A DNA stretch of 64,000 bases from contig CAJQPY010000022.1 of assembly GCA_905480335.1 (NCBI GenBank), positions 1 to 64,000 of the forward strand, in the 5' to 3' direction. The position numbers and the translations under genes are program-made. Below, piece by piece: positions 54,623-63,138 of this stretch. The number at the start of each line of letters is the position of its first letter. Position 1 is the stretch's first letter. Origin of the DNA: an uncultured Ilumatobacter sp. Its GTDB lineage: Bacteria; Actinomycetota; Acidimicrobiia; Acidimicrobiales; Ilumatobacteraceae. The notes under the pieces are model-generated. The model had not been told where the DNA came from. It was given only the letters and a program-made list of their open reading frames with translations, and searched no databases.

Positions 54623-55537
54623 ATGGAGTGGGTCGAAACAACAGCGAAGACGGTTGAAGCGGCGAAAGATGCCGCACTTGATCGCCTCGGTGTCGCTGCA
54701 GACGAAGCAGAATTTGAGGTACTCGAAGAGCCACGCCCTGGATTGTTTGGGCGAACACGCGGGGAAGCGCGGGTGCGCGCCCGGGTGCAGCCGACACAAG
54801 TCCGCCCGAAGCACGAGCGACGTAGGCGTGGTGCGAAGGACAAAGATAAGGCGAAGTCCGGCAATCAGAAGCGCACCGTGGCATCGACGCCGGGATCCTC
54901 GTCGGACTCACGTGGCGACGCCGCTGGCGACAATGGAAGTGTTGCGGCATCTTCACGCGGCAGTACCCCAGTATCAAAGGGCAACGGACGTAGCCCGTCG
55001 ACGAAACGTGACCAGACACGAACAAGTAACAAGAACCAGGAGAAGACCATGAGCAACAACGAGCGAGAGCCATCCCCTGTCGCACCCCAGGAGGTTGGCG
55101 ATGCAGCAGTTGCCTTCATGGACGGTTTAGCCAAGGCGTTCGGGGAGTCTGTAAGCAGTGAACTACTCGTGGACGGGATCGAACTCGATGTGAGCGTGAA
55201 TGGCGAGGGCCTCGGACTACTTGTGGGACCAGGCGGCCGGACACTTAATGCCATCCAGGACCTCGCCCGAGTCTCAGCTCAACGTCGGCTCGGCGATCAT
55301 GATACAAGACTGCGGATTGACGTGGCGGGCTACCGATTGCGGCGAAACGAAGCACTCGCCAAATTTGCTGCCGATGTGGCCGGGTCAGTACGTGAATCGG
55401 GATCAGCCCGTGCGCTTGAGCCGATGACCTCTGCCGACCGCAAGGTCATCCATGACGCGCTGAATGAGGAGGATGGTGTGTCGAGTCGTTCCGAAGGTGA
55501 TGATCCGAATCGTCGAATCGTGGTTGTTCCCGATTGA
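54623..55537 (+). CDS. jag: Jag/KhpB-type RNA-binding protein
   Basis: A 304-residue protein: N-terminal Jag_N domain (VETTAKTVEAAKDAALDRLG, EVLEEPRPGLFG), a long charged linker (about 65-150), a KH-like domain (LGLLVGPGGRTLNAIQDLAR) and an R3H domain (RRNEALAKFAADVAGSV to RKVIHDALNEEDGV). It belongs to the SpoIIIJ-associated family that binds RNA and affects cell elongation. Start ATG 54623 with agaggaa upstream. A terminator follows. Confidence 0.92.
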   Translation: MEWVETTAKTVEAAKDAALDRLGVAADEAEFEVLEEPRPGLFGRTRGEARVRARVQPTQVRPKHERRRRGAKDKDKAKSGNQKRTVASTPGSSSDSRGDAAGDNGSVAASSRGSTPVSKGNGRSPSTKRDQTRTSNKNQEKTMSNNEREPSPVAPQEVGDAAVAFMDGLAKAFGESVSSELLVDGIELDVSVNGEGLGLLVGPGGRTLNAIQDLARVSAQRRLGDHDTRLRIDVAGYRLRRNEALAKFAADVAGSVRESGSARALEPMTSADRKVIHDALNEEDGVSSRSEGDDPNRRIVVVPD

Positions 55538-55576
55538 TTACGCCTTGATCAGGACGCTAAATCCCAGGTAGACCAA

Positions 55577-55606
55577 CGAAGCCCGGCCTTGCATAGCCGG
55601 GCTTCG
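55577..55606 (+). terminator. Intrinsic-type terminator after jag
   Basis: A perfect 11-bp stem (55577-55587 with 55596-55606) with an 8-base loop lies 40 bases past the jag stop. The following sequence is not a pure T tract but contains T-rich triplets. It separates the rpmH-jag unit from rsmG-parAB. Confidence 0.75.
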
Positions 55607-55656
55607 TCGCGCTTAGGGTCATGTTGATCACGCGCACTACGTGGCACACTGCGACT

Positions 55657-56211
55657 ATGACGCAGCCACCGATGGCCGAGGCCGTGCATGATGCTCTCAC
55701 CGATAGCCAACACCTTGGCTTTCTCGGTGAGCGTCCAATCGACGAGGTCATCGAACATGCCCGTAGCTTCGTCGCCGCCCTCGAGGGTATCAACGGCACT
55801 GTGATCGATCTGGGCGCGGGGGGTGGTGTCCCTGGACTTGTCATTGCTCATGATCGCCCAGATTTACATTTAGTTATGATCGACCGTCGAGTGAAGCGAA
55901 CCGATTTCTTGCGGCGGGTGGTGACGCGTCTTGGTTGGTCAGAGCACGTGGACGTGGTCACCGGTGATGTCACTGGTGTGGCTACGAGATCCCCGGGGTT
56001 AATGGACGCTGCCGTAGCGCGGGGCTTCGGGCCACCTGACGTGACACTGTCGCTTGCATCGCAACTTGTGCGACCAGGTGGCCGGATCGTGATTAGTGAG
56101 CCACCATCAGGCAATCGTTGGGCTGCTGATTTGATCGCCGATTTGGAGGTTTATCGAATTGAGGAGGCCGTGTCGCAGGTTGCAGTATTTGAGCGAGATA
56201 GTTTCACGTGA
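55657..56211 (+). CDS. rsmG: 16S rRNA (guanine-527-N7)-methyltransferase RsmG
   Basis: A 184-residue methyltransferase with motif I VIDLGAGGGVPGLVIA, motif II LVMIDRRVKRTDFLRRV and the catalytic-site ARGFGPPDVTL and PGGRIVISEPP segments. It methylates G527 of 16S rRNA. The N-terminal helices are shorter than in E. coli RsmG (about 50 rather than 70 residues before motif I). ATG 55657 is preferred over ATG 55621, which is only 15 bases past the terminator hairpin. A parS-like site overlaps the stop. Confidence 0.9.
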   Translation: MTQPPMAEAVHDALTDSQHLGFLGERPIDEVIEHARSFVAALEGINGTVIDLGAGGGVPGLVIAHDRPDLHLVMIDRRVKRTDFLRRVVTRLGWSEHVDVVTGDVTGVATRSPGLMDAAVARGFGPPDVTLSLASQLVRPGGRIVISEPPSGNRWAADLIADLEVYRIEEAVSQVAVFERDSFT

Positions 56212-56215
56212 AACA
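56200..56215. promoter_or_regulatory. parS-like site, one mismatch, over the rsmG stop
   Basis: AGTTTCACGTGAAACA matches the canonical parS palindrome at 15 of 16 positions. It contains the rsmG stop codon and lies 43 bases from a perfect site. ParB binding is expected. Confidence 0.85.
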
Positions 56216-56257
56216 TCTGAATGCTGTCTGACTCGATCGATCAGTGTGACCTCCGTT

Positions 56258-56273
56258 TGTTTCACGTGAAACA
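56258..56273. promoter_or_regulatory. parS: Canonical parS site
   Basis: TGTTTCACGTGAAACA, a perfect match to the conserved bacterial chromosome centromere bound by ParB. It lies directly upstream of parA, about 4 kb from oriC. Confidence 0.95.
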
Positions 56274-56351
56274 TGGGGAGGGTCCTTGTAATGGGGGTTT
56301 GGATCAGGCACAGTACCCTTGCCGACCCTAGCCTCTGTGAATGGAGCCGCC

Positions 56352-57200
56352 GTGTCCTCTGACGACACCGTACCCCTTGGTGCCATCTCTGGCGCCGAGA
56401 CCGAGTCACCACCCGACTCAGTGACCAAGCACCCGTTACCTCGAATTATCGCGATCGCCAATCAGAAGGGCGGTGTCGGGAAGACCACCACCACAGTGAA
56501 CATGGGGGCTGCACTCGCCGACATGGGCTTACGCACTTTACTCATTGACCTTGATCCGCAGGGTAACGCGTCCACTGGGCTTGGCATCGAGAACCGCGGC
56601 CTCGAGCGTTCGATGTATCACGTGATGTTGCACGACGAGCCCCTCGAGAATGTCGTGGAGCCGACCGATGTTAAGAATTTGTTCGTTGCCCCAGCGTCAT
56701 TGGATCTCGCTGGCGCAGAAATAGAGCTCGTTCCGGCGTTCAGCCGTGAGCAGCGTCTCAAGCGCGCGATTGAAGGTGTTTTGGACGATTATGACTACGT
56801 GTTTATCGACTGCCCGCCCTCACTTGGCCTTCTTACTGTGAATGGACTCTCAGCGGCACGGGAAGTTCTGGTGCCAATTCAATGTGAGTACTATGCACTC
56901 GAGGGCTTGGGACAACTGCTGCGAAATGTCGATCTCGTCAAACGAAATCTAAATCCCGAACTTGATCTGAGCACCATTTTGTGTGTGATGTACGACGCTC
57001 GAACCAAGTTGTCTGGTCAAGTGGTGTCTGAGGTTCGCGAACACTTCGGTGAGAAGGTGTTGCGCTCAGTGATTCCCCGAACCGTTCGTCTGAGTGAGGC
57101 ACCATCGTTCGGACAACCGATTACCACATTTGATCCGACGTCGCGAGGCGCGCTGGCGTATCGCGACGCAGCCAAGGAGGTACACGATGGCGCGGCGTAG
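56352..57200 (+). CDS. parA: Chromosome partitioning ATPase ParA
   Basis: A 282-residue Soj/ParA ATPase. The deviant Walker A KGGVGKTTT is near residue 45, Walker A' is LLIDLDPQGNAS, and Walker B is VFIDCPPSLGLL. It moves origins with ParB-parS. GTG 56352 has GGAG five bases upstream; other starts (GTG 56337, TTG 56319) lack this spacing. It overlaps parB by 14 bases. Confidence 0.95.
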   Translation: MSSDDTVPLGAISGAETESPPDSVTKHPLPRIIAIANQKGGVGKTTTTVNMGAALADMGLRTLLIDLDPQGNASTGLGIENRGLERSMYHVMLHDEPLENVVEPTDVKNLFVAPASLDLAGAEIELVPAFSREQRLKRAIEGVLDDYDYVFIDCPPSLGLLTVNGLSAAREVLVPIQCEYYALEGLGQLLRNVDLVKRNLNPELDLSTILCVMYDARTKLSGQVVSEVREHFGEKVLRSVIPRTVRLSEAPSFGQPITTFDPTSRGALAYRDAAKEVHDGAA

Positions 57201-58104
57201 CGGACTAGGAAAGGGATTGAGTTCACTCATACCGATGGAAGGCGGCCCAGGTGGCGAGACTGGGACGTTGGTGGAGATTCCGACGGCATCGGTCTCCCCG
57301 AATCCAAACCAGCCACGGCACCACTTCGATGAGGAAACATTGGTTGAGTTAGCAGCATCGATTGCGGAGATGGGAGTGTTGCAGCCGATTTTAGTCAGGC
57401 TGCTTGACGATGATGACGACCAATATGAATTGATCGCTGGCGAACGTCGTTGGCGTGCTACCCAGCGCGCTGGTTTGGCCACGATCCCGGCCATTGTGCG
57501 AACGACTAGCGACTTAAGCTCAGTTGAACAAGCCCTCGTCGAAAATCTCCACCGCCAGGATCTCACAGCACTAGAAGAGGCGGCCGCGTTTCAACAACTT
57601 CTCGAAGACTTCGGACTGACGCATGATGAGCTAGCGGGCCGAGTCGGCAAAAGCCGCTCGGCGATCACCAACTCGATCCGACTGCTTGGGCTGCCGCCAG
57701 CAGTCCAGGTCCTTCTCGCCGACGGGCAGCTTAGTGCTGGTCATGCACGGGCGCTCCTAGGCACACCAGATCGCACCCGGCAGGAAACACTCGCGGCGAC
57801 TGCAGTCGCCGAGGGCTGGTCGGTGCGGATGGTTGAGCAAGCCGTCCGGAGTGGCGACGAGTCCGACGATGTTCAGCCGGACTCGATCGTAGAAGATCAA
57901 CAGCCTGTCACAACTATTGATGGAGCCGGGCTGACGCCGGCGACTAAATTGCGTCCGCCCGGCTTGTTGGAACTCGAGGAACTGCTCGCCGAGCATCTCG
58001 ACACACGAGTTAACGTGCAACTCGGAGCAAAGAGGGGCAAGGTTACGATTGATTTTGCCGATCTTGAAGATCTCGAGCGGATCTATCGGCAAATGACGAC
58101 GTAG
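57187..58104 (+). CDS. parB: Chromosome partitioning protein ParB
   Basis: A 305-residue CTP-dependent clamp. The N-terminus SGLGKGLSSLIP is the ParA-contacting start; GERRWRAT and ENLHRQDLTALEEA are the CTPase motifs, the helix-turn-helix is GKSRSAITNSIRLLGLP, and a C-terminal dimer domain follows. ATG 57187 is preceded by aaggaggt. It loads at the two parS sites just upstream of parA. Confidence 0.95.
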   Translation: MARRSGLGKGLSSLIPMEGGPGGETGTLVEIPTASVSPNPNQPRHHFDEETLVELAASIAEMGVLQPILVRLLDDDDDQYELIAGERRWRATQRAGLATIPAIVRTTSDLSSVEQALVENLHRQDLTALEEAAAFQQLLEDFGLTHDELAGRVGKSRSAITNSIRLLGLPPAVQVLLADGQLSAGHARALLGTPDRTRQETLAATAVAEGWSVRMVEQAVRSGDESDDVQPDSIVEDQQPVTTIDGAGLTPATKLRPPGLLELEELLAEHLDTRVNVQLGAKRGKVTIDFADLEDLERIYRQMTT

Positions 58105-58291
58105 CCGACTCTCGACCCGCGCATGAGAGACTGTCCTACGCCACCGTGACCTCGCGCGTGAGCTTGAGATGTACGGCTGTACACTTAGGGCTTCCCGCGC
58201 GGATGGTGAGCGAAGACCATGGATATTGTCACGTCAAGTGAGCATCTCATCAAGATCACGTTGAAGGAAACACACATCCTGGGTATAAACA

Positions 58292-58300
58292 TGTGGATAA
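58292..58300 (-). promoter_or_regulatory. Isolated DnaA box
   Basis: TGTGGATAA is the exact complement of the strict consensus TTATCCACA. It lies in the 229-base space between the convergent parB and cwlM-like genes. Confidence 0.5.
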
Positions 58301-58333
58301 GTATTCTTCGATTCTACGGTCAGCAGGAGTCGA

Positions 58334-59311
58334 CTAATTATCCGGCTGATCAGGGCTGAGGAGCGGGTTTTCGCTCCATGCCGAAACTGCCCGGGCGATC
58401 GCTTCAGTCAGGAGGTTCGTCCGGTCGACCACCCTGCGGACAGGTCCAACCGAACAGAGCACCGCCGGCATACGCGTCTCGCGGAGCACGGGGAGTCGCA
58501 TACCGTTGAGATCGGGTCGAGTGTCGAGTACGCCGTCGAGTTCGTCGACAATTCGAACAGCGAGCGAGCGACCCCCAATTGACTCGAATGATGGCACGGC
58601 GAAATACGACACAACTGAGAATTGGTCAGTTCGAGCACCAAACCCAATGTATGCGTCAGCTCCGAAGCGGTTTGCAGCGGCGGCTTGCGCTTGTGCTTCG
58701 TATTCGTCGGTCGACATCACCGTAGCGCCATGTTCACGAAGTGCGTGTGACAAGGAGCGCGCAATTGAGCTGAGCCCACCGAACTGGCCGACGACGATGC
58801 GCAGTCCGCTGACAGCCGCCGGAGCGCGTACTGACTCTGCCTCGCGAATGGATGCCACACCGGGTCCCGAGCCACTTTGTCGGCTGACGAGGCGCAGCGT
58901 ACGAACGGTCTGAGTGCCACAGACGCCGTCGGCGGTGAGCCCCGAGTTCCGTTGGAAGTCAAATAATGCACGACCGGCGGCCGGACCGAAGATTCCATCA
59001 GGCCGACCGCAGTCGAATCCAAGGTGGTTGAGGCTTCGTTGGAGGTCGGCAACATCATCACCGCGTAACATCGGTGCACTGAGCATCAACAACCGGTCAC
59101 CAAGAGCCCAGCCCGCTTCGATTAAAGCGAGCCAGGTCTGTTCATCACAGCTTCCGCTGGTGTGGAGACCACGTTGCGATTGGAAGGCTGAAATCGTGGA
59201 TTCGGTAATTACGCAGAAGAAGCCCGGCTCGGCGCCGTCTGGCTCGAAGCCGGCGGCACCAAGTCGGCGCTGAAGATCTCGGACCGCTTCGCCGTGGTGG
59301 CCGCGGTTCAG
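58334..59311 (-). CDS. CwlM-like protein: two peptidoglycan-binding domains plus inactive amidase fold
   Basis: Homology extends 73 codons beyond the first ordinary start (59092), back to a CTG at 59311 whose last bases overlap the trxA stop (CTGA). From there it is 325 residues: PG-binding domain 1 (RGHHGEAVRDLQRRLGAAGF), domain 2 (RGDDVADLQRSLNHLGFDCG) and an Amidase_3-like domain ending LPVLRETRMPAVLCSVGPV. The zinc ligands of true amidases are gone: the DPGHGG position reads VVGQFGG and the SIHAN position reads IGFGART. The place between trxA and parB is that of mycobacterial cwlM, a non-enzymatic regulator of MurA. A regulatory role here is inference. Confidence 0.85.
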   Translation of the reverse strand: MNRGHHGEAVRDLQRRLGAAGFEPDGAEPGFFCVITESTISAFQSQRGLHTSGSCDEQTWLALIEAGWALGDRLLMLSAPMLRGDDVADLQRSLNHLGFDCGRPDGIFGPAAGRALFDFQRNSGLTADGVCGTQTVRTLRLVSRQSGSGPGVASIREAESVRAPAAVSGLRIVVGQFGGLSSIARSLSHALREHGATVMSTDEYEAQAQAAAANRFGADAYIGFGARTDQFSVVSYFAVPSFESIGGRSLAVRIVDELDGVLDTRPDLNGMRLPVLRETRMPAVLCSVGPVRRVVDRTNLLTEAIARAVSAWSENPLLSPDQPDN

Positions 59312-59643
59312 TGGGAAGTGGCCAGGAATCCGTCGATCTCCTCGAGGAGGGCGCCCTTGCTTTTGGCGCCGGTGATGCGCCCTACAACCTCGCCCTTGTC
59401 GAAGACCAGGAGTGTCGGGATGGACATAACGTTGAATTTCATCGCTATGTCGGGATTGTCGTCGACGTTGAGTTTGGTGACGGACAACTCGCTGCGTTCG
59501 CCGGCAATTTCGGTGAGGATTGGCGCGATCTTCTTACACGGCCCACACCATTCGGCCCAGAAGTCGACGACGACGGGCTTGTCGGCCCCGCTGACGGTCT
59601 CGTCGAAGGTTGACGTTGATAGGTCGGTGATTTCGTGTGCCAT
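59308..59643 (-). CDS. trxA: Thioredoxin
   Basis: A 111-residue thioredoxin with WCGPC at residues 32-36, VVVDFWAEW before it and the cis-Pro segment MSIPTLLVF. It reduces protein disulfides in the cytoplasm with the reductase encoded next door. Start ATG 59643 with AAAGGACC upstream; a 19-codon extension is ignored. It is co-oriented with trxB and the cwlM-like gene. Confidence 0.96.
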   Translation of the reverse strand: MAHEITDLSTSTFDETVSGADKPVVVDFWAEWCGPCKKIAPILTEIAGERSELSVTKLNVDDNPDIAMKFNVMSIPTLLVFDKGEVVGRITGAKSKGALLEEIDGFLATSH

Positions 59644-59867
59644 GTTGTTGGTCCTTTCGAGAAATTCGAATGGAGACAACCATCGGTTGCCGGCCGCCAT
59701 TCCCAGAGCGAGAGCGTAGTCCTTGAGCCGACCGCATGCGGCTTCGGTTGTCGGCGCTACCGTGATCGTCGGGTTGCTAAGTCACAGTTTGTGTCGACCT
59801 GGGATGGGATGCACCGCAGGCACTGAAGCATCGGTGAGCGCCTGGAGCGGCCTGGAGCGTCGGTGGA

Positions 59868-60845
59868 TCAGGAAATGTCCTCGAGCCAGCGCTCGGCGTC
59901 AATTGCGGCCATGCATCCGCTGCCGGCAGCGGTGATTGCCTGGCGGTACACCGAGTCCTTGACGTCGCCGCAGGCGAAGATGCCAGGGATATTGGTGTAA
60001 GTCGAGTCCGGTCGTGTGATCAGATATCCAGTGTCGTCGTCCATGTCGAGAACACCGCGAAACAAATCCGTATTTGGCTTGTGGCCGATCGCGATAAACA
60101 AGCCGGTTATGTCGAGCACGCCCGTCTCGCTGGTGACGTTATTGACGATGTCGACACTTTCGACTTTGTCGGTACCGTTGACTGCGGTCACTGACGTGTT
60201 CCAGAGGAACTCAATCTTAGGATTCGCTACTGCGCGGTCCTTCATGATCGCCGAGGCACGCAGCTGGTCACGGCGTACGATGAGGGTGACCTTGTCGGCG
60301 AACTTTGTGAGGAAATTCGCCTCCTCGATAGCCGAGTCGCCGCCCCCGACAACTGCGATCTCGTGGCCACGGAAGAAAAATCCGTCGCAGGTGGCACATG
60401 TCGACAGACCGTGTCCGATCAGGCGTTGCTCTGCTTCAAGGCCGAGCATCAGCGATTGGGCCCCCGTCGAGACAATCACTGAGTTGGCCCGGTAGACGGC
60501 GTCTCGGGTTGAAATCGTAAAGGGACGTTGACTGAAATCGATCGACGTCGCCTTGTCGGTAACGATCGTCGCCCCGAAGCGCTCTGCCTGATCGCGCATG
60601 TTAGCCATTAACTCCGGCCCCATAATTCCGTCGGGGAAGCCAGGAAAGTTTTCGACGTCGGTGGTCAACATCAACTGGCCACCAGGTTGATCAGATGTAG
60701 ACGATGGTTCACCTTCAATCATCAGTGGCGAAAGATTTGCGCGAGCGGTGTAGATCGCTGCGGTCAAGCCAGCGGGACCCGAGCCGACGATCACTACGTC
60801 ATGGACGATGTTGGCGGTGGGGGTAACAGTCATGGTGTCGGTCAT
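59868..60845 (-). CDS. trxB: Thioredoxin reductase
   Basis: A 325-residue low-Mr thioredoxin reductase. FAD motif VIVGSGPAGLTAAIYTARA; redox pair Cys150/Cys153 in CATCDGFFF; NADPH motif AVVGGGDSAIEEANFL; FAD tail GIFACGDVKDSVYRQAITAAGSG. It uses NADPH to reduce thioredoxin. Start ATG 60845 with GGAAG upstream. In order it lies after the sigma/anti-sigma pair, as in Mycobacterium around sigM. Confidence 0.95.
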   Translation of the reverse strand: MTDTMTVTPTANIVHDVVIVGSGPAGLTAAIYTARANLSPLMIEGEPSSTSDQPGGQLMLTTDVENFPGFPDGIMGPELMANMRDQAERFGATIVTDKATSIDFSQRPFTISTRDAVYRANSVIVSTGAQSLMLGLEAEQRLIGHGLSTCATCDGFFFRGHEIAVVGGGDSAIEEANFLTKFADKVTLIVRRDQLRASAIMKDRAVANPKIEFLWNTSVTAVNGTDKVESVDIVNNVTSETGVLDITGLFIAIGHKPNTDLFRGVLDMDDDTGYLITRPDSTYTNIPGIFACGDVKDSVYRQAITAAGSGCMAAIDAERWLEDIS

Positions 60846-60970
60846 GTTGCGCTTCCGGAAAGTCGGAGTTTGTTACGAAAGTAATTCCGTCAATGCAGGT
60901 CCGGCGGGTTACTCCGTCGAGCGGAATGTCGCCGTGGAACCGATCATCACCGGCCATGCACTGCGTCGGA

Positions 60971-61300
60971 TCAGTTGGCGTCGGCGGCGTTGTTGCGCTT
61001 CTTGAAGAGCACAGCTCCGACGATGCAGAGAATGCCGCCGATGATGAAGTAGCTGATATAGACGGCGCGCCCCTGGTTCGTGAAGGGTTCGATCGCGGCT
61101 TGCAGACCCCGAGTGAGGCCGATCCATAACAGCACTAGAGCGAAGACACCGAGGAAGATCGCAAGCAAGCCGAAAACAAGCCCCCTAGCGGCCATGACGG
61201 CCGGCTTGGTGGTCTTGGACTTAACGTTGTCGACCAGGCGAACGACCTGGTCGGTGGTGTTTGCAGCCCAGTCGGGATCAGTCAGCGGATTTCCGGCCAT
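60971..61300 (-). CDS. Small two-helix membrane protein
   Basis: A 109-residue protein with two hydrophobic segments (ARGLVFGLLAIFLGVFALVL and ISYFIIGGILCIVGAVLF), a hydrophilic start (AGNPLTDPDWAANTTDQVV) and a basic end. It resembles actinobacterial holin-like membrane proteins, but I do not assign a family. ATG 61300 is chosen; the upstream frame has no matching features. Confidence 0.72.
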   Translation of the reverse strand: MAGNPLTDPDWAANTTDQVVRLVDNVKSKTTKPAVMAARGLVFGLLAIFLGVFALVLLWIGLTRGLQAAIEPFTNQGRAVYISYFIIGGILCIVGAVLFKKRNNAADAN

Positions 61301-61379
61301 GGCGCGCGATGCTAGCCGCGGACCTGATGCTGGCCACCATGTCAATGCTCATGAGGCCCGAGAACGGACCTAAGTCGTG

Positions 61380-62429
61380 TCAGGGTTGGCTAATCTGGGA
61401 CACGTCGTCGAGCTCGCGCGCGTTAGTCGGCAGTACGACACTGTCGATGACCGAGCAACTGTCACGGTCGTATGCATAGACGACCCCATTTTGGGTGTCG
61501 ATGCCGACGCCTGCTTCGACACCTTGGTAGACCACGGGTTCAAGGCGTTCTTCCAGACCCAGTTGGGCGTCGCACGGTTCCGGAGCCTGTTCGAAGTCGA
61601 CGTTTCGTCCGAGCGAACTGTCGTCGAGCGCCGGGACCGCGAGGCTGCCGTAAGCGGCAAGGTCATCTGAGTTCTCGATTTCGATCTCCGGGATCTCCGG
61701 TGCCGGCGCCGGCTGCTCCGAACCGGGGGAATCCTTGGCGAAATTGTCGCTGCTCGTGGCCTCGGCAATTACTCCGTCTTCCTCATTGAAGCGACCGTCG
61801 GGCTCTGCGGCGACTGAACTTAGGTCGGTTTCCACGGGGGTAGCGTCGGCGCCGACGTTCTCGCCAGCGACTTCAGCGGCTTCGGCGGATTCGAGGGCAT
61901 CTACTTCGGTCACAGGGTCCTCGGTAGTGGCCTCGAGGGCGACGTCGGAGGTATCGGAGTCCTCGTTGCGCATCATGCCGAACACCACGGCGCCGACGCC
62001 GACGAATATCACGAGCGCGGCTGCGGAACTGAGCGCCCACTGCGGCATCGACATCATGCCGGAGCGTCGGCGTCGTTCGCTTCGGTTGCGGCGAGATTCA
62101 GACAACGGTGTCGTTACCGCTGCGGCGGCAGCAGCATCGATGCCGTCAACAGGTGCAGTTCCATCAGAGCGTTCGAGATCGGACATCCGCTCCCACACGT
62201 CGAGGGCTGCGGCAAGATGGCCCTCCCGTTCCGACAACGATGCAGCGGGAGCTGTGGCGCCGAGCACCTTGCGAAGGTTCTCGAATCCAGCGACGACGTC
62301 AAGTGCTTCCGAGTTCGCCTCGACCGATGCGCGCTCATCGGGCGTCGCCTCGCCATCAAGGTAAGCGCTTGCCGACAGGGTCAGGTCGTCGAGGGTGCTG
62401 TCGTCTACTTCGAAGTCACTCATAGTCAT
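61380..62429 (-). CDS. Probable anti-sigma factor membrane protein
   Basis: A 349-residue protein starting six bases past the sigma-factor stop. The first ~85 residues match an anti-sigma start (LSASAYLDGEATPDERASVE), but the usual His and CxxC zinc ligands are missing. One transmembrane helix lies at about 133-155 (WALSSAAALVIFVGVGAVVF). The outer part is acidic and low in complexity. It should hold the neighbouring sigma factor at the membrane. Confidence 0.75.
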   Translation of the reverse strand: MTMSDFEVDDSTLDDLTLSASAYLDGEATPDERASVEANSEALDVVAGFENLRKVLGATAPAASLSEREGHLAAALDVWERMSDLERSDGTAPVDGIDAAAAAAVTTPLSESRRNRSERRRRSGMMSMPQWALSSAAALVIFVGVGAVVFGMMRNEDSDTSDVALEATTEDPVTEVDALESAEAAEVAGENVGADATPVETDLSSVAAEPDGRFNEEDGVIAEATSSDNFAKDSPGSEQPAPAPEIPEIEIENSDDLAAYGSLAVPALDDSSLGRNVDFEQAPEPCDAQLGLEERLEPVVYQGVEAGVGIDTQNGVVYAYDRDSCSVIDSVVLPTNARELDDVSQISQP

Positions 62430-62435
62430 GCCAAC

Positions 62436-63107
62436 TCATGTCAGATCCGTTGGACGTTCGAAGTCACTCGTGCGGTTCCCGACGGTGAGCGAAATTTCCG
62501 ACGTCAACTCTGCCACTGTCTCGGGGTGTTTATCGAGCCGCAGTTCCTTGGCGAGGAGCCGGCGGCCGCGAGCAATTCGAGACTTCACTGTCCCTACCGG
62601 AACTCCGAGTACATCGGCGATCTCTGCGTAGTCGAGGTCACCGACATCACGTAAGACGACAGCGCTGCGGTAGTCCTCCGGCAGTCCGGCCAAGGCGTCG
62701 TCGAGCGCTAGGCGATCGGCGATCGACCCAATTCGGCGCTCCGACATTTCGTCGATCGGTTCGAAGCCGGCATTGCTTGCCTCGTCGTCGCGAATCGAGC
62801 GCAGGTCCGGTCGGCGCCTACGTTTGCGGAGTTCGTCGAGCGCAGCGTTCGTGGCGATGCGGTATGCCCAAGTTGCGAACGACGAGCGCCCGTCGAACTT
62901 CGGAAGGCTGCGGACGATCTTGATCATCGCTTCCTGGGTTGCATCGTCGGCGTCCCGGGTCGGTCCGGCGATCCGACGGGTCACTGCATGGATTCTGTCA
63001 TAGTGACGACGCAATAGTTGGTCGAGCGCGAACCGGTCACCGGCTCGTGCAGCTGCGATCAGTTCGTCGTCTTCGGTCTGGACTGCGATGCGGCGAGCGT
63101 AACGAAT
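62436..63107 (-). CDS. ECF-type RNA polymerase sigma factor (SigM position)
   Basis: An ECF sigma-70 factor. Region 2 runs from EDDELIAAARAGDRFALDQL through YDRIHAVTRRIAGPTRDADD, ATQEAMIKIVRSLPKF and FATWAYRIATNAALDELR; region 4 is LPEDYRSAVVLRDVGDLDYA and IADVLGVPVGTVKSRIARG. The first canonical start, TTG 63014, falls inside region 2 and would remove its beginning. The open frame goes back to a TAG near 63147 without ATG, GTG or TTG. I mark an ATT at 63107; CTG 63062 and CTG 63137 are other options. It should direct stress genes, probably redox or envelope ones, under its neighbouring anti-sigma. Confidence 0.85.
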   Translation of the reverse strand: MRYARRIAVQTEDDELIAAARAGDRFALDQLLRRHYDRIHAVTRRIAGPTRDADDATQEAMIKIVRSLPKFDGRSSFATWAYRIATNAALDELRKRRRRPDLRSIRDDEASNAGFEPIDEMSERRIGSIADRLALDDALAGLPEDYRSAVVLRDVGDLDYAEIADVLGVPVGTVKSRIARGRRLLAKELRLDKHPETVAELTSEISLTVGNRTSDFERPTDLT

Positions 63108-63138
63108 CGGGATCGACTGACGCGACGATCCTGTCAGA

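Noticed and set aside
58334-59092. Short version of the CwlM-like gene starting at TTG/ATG 59092
   Set aside because: It would discard a complete peptidoglycan-binding domain that is readable in the same frame up to the trxA stop.
59727-59755. Imperfect hairpin between trxB and trxA
   Set aside because: The six-base outer stem with a long inner loop is too weak to call a terminator or leader element.
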